Shown piece by piece: positions 41,622 through 43,882 of a DNA stretch of 43,882 bases (position 1 is its first letter; every line of letters begins with the position of its first letter). This stretch comes from Minwuia sp. (GTDB lineage: Bacteria; Pseudomonadota; Alphaproteobacteria; Minwuiales; Minwuiaceae): the NCBI GenBank assembly GCA_029213165.1, contig JARGNO010000025.1, forward strand, positions 1-43,882, written 5' to 3'. The translations under genes were made by a program, and so were the position numbers. The notes under the pieces were generated by a model, which was not told where the DNA came from, ran no database searches, and was given only the letters and a program-made list of their open reading frames with translations.

Positions 41622-42647
41622 TCAGAGACCCCAGTGACGCCTTGCGTAATCGGCGCCTTCGCGAATGGCTTCCAGGCCTTCCGGTATGGCCTTGGTCAGC
41701 ATCATGAACCCGTGGATCTGGCCGGGATATTCATGGTGCGTGGTGTGCACGCCCGCGTCACGCAGGCGGTTGGCGTAGTCCAGCGCCTCGTCACGCAGCG
41801 GGTCGAAGCCGGCGGTCTGGATCAGGGCGGGCGGCTGGCCTTCCAGGTTCTCGGTCAGCAGCGGTGAGGCGCGCACGTCCTTGCCGTCGGATTCCTGCGC
41901 CAGATACTGGTCGCGGTACCAGAGCACCCGGTCGCGCGGAATGATCGCGCCTTCGATGAATTCGTCATGCGACGCGGCAGTCATGGCGAAATCGGTGGCC
42001 GGATAGATCAGCCACTGGAAGTCCGGTACAGCCTGCCCTGCCGCCGCCACTTGCTGGCTGACCGCAATCGACAGGTTGCCGCCTGCCGAATCACCACCAA
42101 CGGCGACCCGCGCCGGATCACCACCGATCTCCGCCGCATGTTCGCGCAGCCAGGAATAAGCAGCGATACAGTCGTTCAGGCCACCGGGAAACTTCGTCTC
42201 CGGCGACAGGCGATAGTCAATGGCCACCACCATCGCCCCCGACCATTTGGCGAAATGGGCGCAAAGACCATGGTGCGATTCCAGATCGCCCTGCACCCAG
42301 CCGCCACCATGGAAGAAGGCAAGCACCGGCAGCGGCCCGTCACTGTCGGCATAGACGCGCGCATTCACCGGCCCCTCTGCCCCCGGCAGCTGCATGTCCT
42401 CGATGCGTTTCAGGTCCGGTGCAGGCGTGTCGAGCAGTTCCACCAGCGTGCGGATCTGCTGGCGCAGTTCTGGCAGCGGCGGGAAATAGCCGGGCACCCG
42501 GACGGAGCGGGAGAATTCCGCGACCACCTGCGCCTTGGGGTCCATGACGCGCCCCGCGCTACGCTCCCGCCTGCCCTCCAGCATCGGCAGGATCTGATCA
42601 GCGGGCATCAGGCAGTGCTGCAGCTCGAAGGCGGCTGTGTCGGTCAT
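41622..42647 (-). CDS. HSL-type alpha/beta hydrolase (esterase)
   Basis: 341 aa from the ATG at 42647, with GGGGAGC 8 nt upstream; the longer frame is not supported. FFHGGGWVQGD is the oxyanion loop of the hormone-sensitive lipase family, GGDSAGGNLS the nucleophile, FDPLRDE the acid and QIHGFM the histidine. These enzymes cleave short-chain esters. No signal peptide is seen. It converges with the acyl-CoA ligase, with 18 bp between stops, and is divergent from the ABC ATPase gene. Confidence 0.92.
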   Translation of the reverse strand: MTDTAAFELQHCLMPADQILPMLEGRRERSAGRVMDPKAQVVAEFSRSVRVPGYFPPLPELRQQIRTLVELLDTPAPDLKRIEDMQLPGAEGPVNARVYADSDGPLPVLAFFHGGGWVQGDLESHHGLCAHFAKWSGAMVVAIDYRLSPETKFPGGLNDCIAAYSWLREHAAEIGGDPARVAVGGDSAGGNLSIAVSQQVAAAGQAVPDFQWLIYPATDFAMTAASHDEFIEGAIIPRDRVLWYRDQYLAQESDGKDVRASPLLTENLEGQPPALIQTAGFDPLRDEALDYANRLRDAGVHTTHHEYPGQIHGFMMLTKAIPEGLEAIREGADYARRHWGL

Positions 42648-42754
42648 CGCGGTGCTCCCCATTTGCAAACCGGGCAGGATCATAACGGCTTTCGATCCGG
42701 TTTGGCAGCACCGGTATGGCGTCGTTTTCGATCCGCGTGTATTGCTTGGGAACC

Positions 42755-43882
42755 ATGACAACGACCCCGCTTCTGCACCTCGAGAGCCTGACCCGTTCGT
42801 TTCCCGGGATCGTGGCCAACAACCGGATCGACCTGACTGTCGGGCAGGGGACGATCCACGCCCTTCTGGGGGAGAACGGGGCCGGCAAGTCGACGCTGGT
42901 GAAGATGATCTACGGCGCGTTGCGCCCCGACAGCGGCAGGATGTTGTTTGACGGGAAGCCTTATGCGCCGGGCAACCCCGCGGCGGCACGCGCCAGCGGC
43001 GTCGGCATGGTTTTCCAGCACTTCTCGCTGTTCGAGGCGATGACGGTGGCGGAGAACATCGCCGTCGCCCTGCCCGCCGATCTGGTGAACTCCGACCTGC
43101 CTGACCGGATCCGCGATGTCTCCGCCTCCTACGGTCTGGTGCTCGACCCCTTCAGTCGGGTCGACCAGTTGTCGGTGGGGGAGCGCCAGCGGGTGGAAAT
43201 CGTGCGTTGCCTGCTGCAGTCGCCGCGACTGATCATCATGGACGAGCCGACTTCCGTCTTGACCCCGGGGGAGGTCGGTCGGCTGTTCACCGTCCTGCGC
43301 AAGCTGCGCGACGAGGGACGCTCCATCCTCTACATCTCGCACAAGCTGCGGGAAATCCGGAACCTGTGCAGCCATGCCACGATCCTGCGGCGCGGCAGGG
43401 TTGTCGGCACCTGCGACCCGGGCGCGGAAACCCCGGAGTCCCTGGCACGGATGATGATCGGCAATGCCGTGCGCCACCACATCCGCAAGGTACAGGAACC
43501 GGGCGCAGTGCGGCTCTCCATCGATCACCTCAGCATGTCTGCCACGACAGAGTTCGGTGTCGATCTGAGCGACATTTCGCTGGAGGTAAGGGCAGGGGAA
43601 ATCATCGGAATCGCCGGGGTGGCGGGCAATGGCCAGGACGAACTGATGGCCGCCCTGATCGGCGAGCGCCGCAGCGCGACGCCGGATGCGATCAGCCTGG
43701 ATGGTGCGCCGGTCGGCAACCTGGGACCGACACGCCGCCGCGCCATGGGCATGGCCTTCGTGCCGGAGGAACGGCTGGGACATGGTGCCGCCGCAGCCAT
43801 GAGCCTGACGGAAAACACCCTGATCTCGGCGCGGGGAAGACGTAACCTGGCACGTCGGGGCGTATTGGACTTCGGGGCCGCG
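42755..43882 (+). CDS. ABC transporter ATPase, double-domain sugar/nucleoside type, 5' part
   Basis: 376 codons are visible and the frame is open to the window end, so the C-terminus is missing. Domain 1 has Walker A GENGAGKST (residues 39-47), Q-loop MVFQHFSLF, signature LSVGERQRVEIVR and Walker B LIIMDEPTSVL. Domain 2 begins at about 255 with ISLEVRAGEIIGIAGVAGNGQDEL, the degenerate Walker A typical of RbsA/YufO-like fused ATPases. Such proteins power BMP- or ribose-type importers for nucleosides, sugars or autoinducer-like compounds. The permease and binding-protein genes are expected downstream, outside the window. Confidence 0.92.
   Translation, partial: MTTTPLLHLESLTRSFPGIVANNRIDLTVGQGTIHALLGENGAGKSTLVKMIYGALRPDSGRMLFDGKPYAPGNPAAARASGVGMVFQHFSLFEAMTVAENIAVALPADLVNSDLPDRIRDVSASYGLVLDPFSRVDQLSVGERQRVEIVRCLLQSPRLIIMDEPTSVLTPGEVGRLFTVLRKLRDEGRSILYISHKLREIRNLCSHATILRRGRVVGTCDPGAETPESLARMMIGNAVRHHIRKVQEPGAVRLSIDHLSMSATTEFGVDLSDISLEVRAGEIIGIAGVAGNGQDELMAALIGERRSATPDAISLDGAPVGNLGPTRRRAMGMAFVPEERLGHGAAAAMSLTENTLISARGRRNLARRGVLDFGAA

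Noticed and set aside
43207-43845. 212-aa open frame on the plus strand
   Set aside because: It is a shifted frame of the ABC ATPase gene, which has Walker A, signature and Walker B motifs in its own frame.

Overview
The window is GC-rich, densely packed bacterial chromosome. It is most likely from an alphaproteobacterium, perhaps a Rhodospirillales-like environmental or marine species. The best evidence is the ubiB-ubiE-mutM-enoyl-CoA hydratase block (33639-38004), an arrangement I know from alphaproteobacteria near dnaA. Abundant acyl-CoA genes, a class 3 (Rhizobium etli-type) asparaginase and palindromic intergenic repeats fit this. I saw no tRNA, rRNA, CRISPR array, insertion sequence or phage gene.

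Region 1 (1-3300): the 3' end of a Baeyer-Villiger-type flavin monooxygenase, a lipoprotein alpha/beta hydrolase, an NTF2-like protein and a uracil-DNA glycosylase-like protein.

Region 2 (3414-13849, all minus strand) is the standout. Seven genes appear to form one electron-transfer module. In transcription order they are: a tetraheme c554-like cytochrome; a fusion of two cyclic-nucleotide-binding domains with a sixteen-cysteine 4x[4Fe-4S] ferredoxin; a five-helix diheme b-type membrane protein; a membrane-anchored ten-heme cytochrome with a cysteine-rich cytoplasmic head; a five-heme periplasmic cytochrome; an outer-membrane beta-barrel; and a membrane-anchored FAD/NAD/[2Fe-2S] reductase. 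Together they carry 19 CXXCH sites. The layout suggests a route from NAD(P)H or the quinone pool through the inner membrane and periplasm to the outer membrane, possibly gated by cAMP or a similar ligand. Direction and terminal partner are not visible. Intercistronic hairpins lie in the three non-coding gaps of the cluster.

Region 3 (14054-18507): a small TPR protein divergent from the heme genes, a very probably highly expressed trimeric-type porin with a 61-aa lipoprotein and a strong terminator, a TPR/2OG-Fe(II) oxygenase, and a crotonase lacking the usual glutamates.

Region 4 (18690-23283): a sugar-acid dehydratase (IlvD/Edd family) and a DenD-like dehydrogenase, then a repeat-rich spacer and an aldehyde dehydrogenase. 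Region 5 (23573-33649): a sensor histidine kinase, acyl-CoA dehydrogenase, a MocR regulator divergent from a flavin-binding protein with a clear candidate operator between them, a PAS protein, asparaginase, an SDR of the dienoyl-CoA reductase branch, and an MFS transporter.

Region 6 (33639-43882): ubiB, ubiE, mutM, a small secreted protein and enoyl-CoA hydratase; then a GST, a stand-alone ketoacyl synthase paired with an acyl-CoA ligase, an HSL-type esterase and the start of a sugar/nucleoside-type ABC ATPase that runs off the window. All start choices, family names and hairpins were read by eye; no database search was run.
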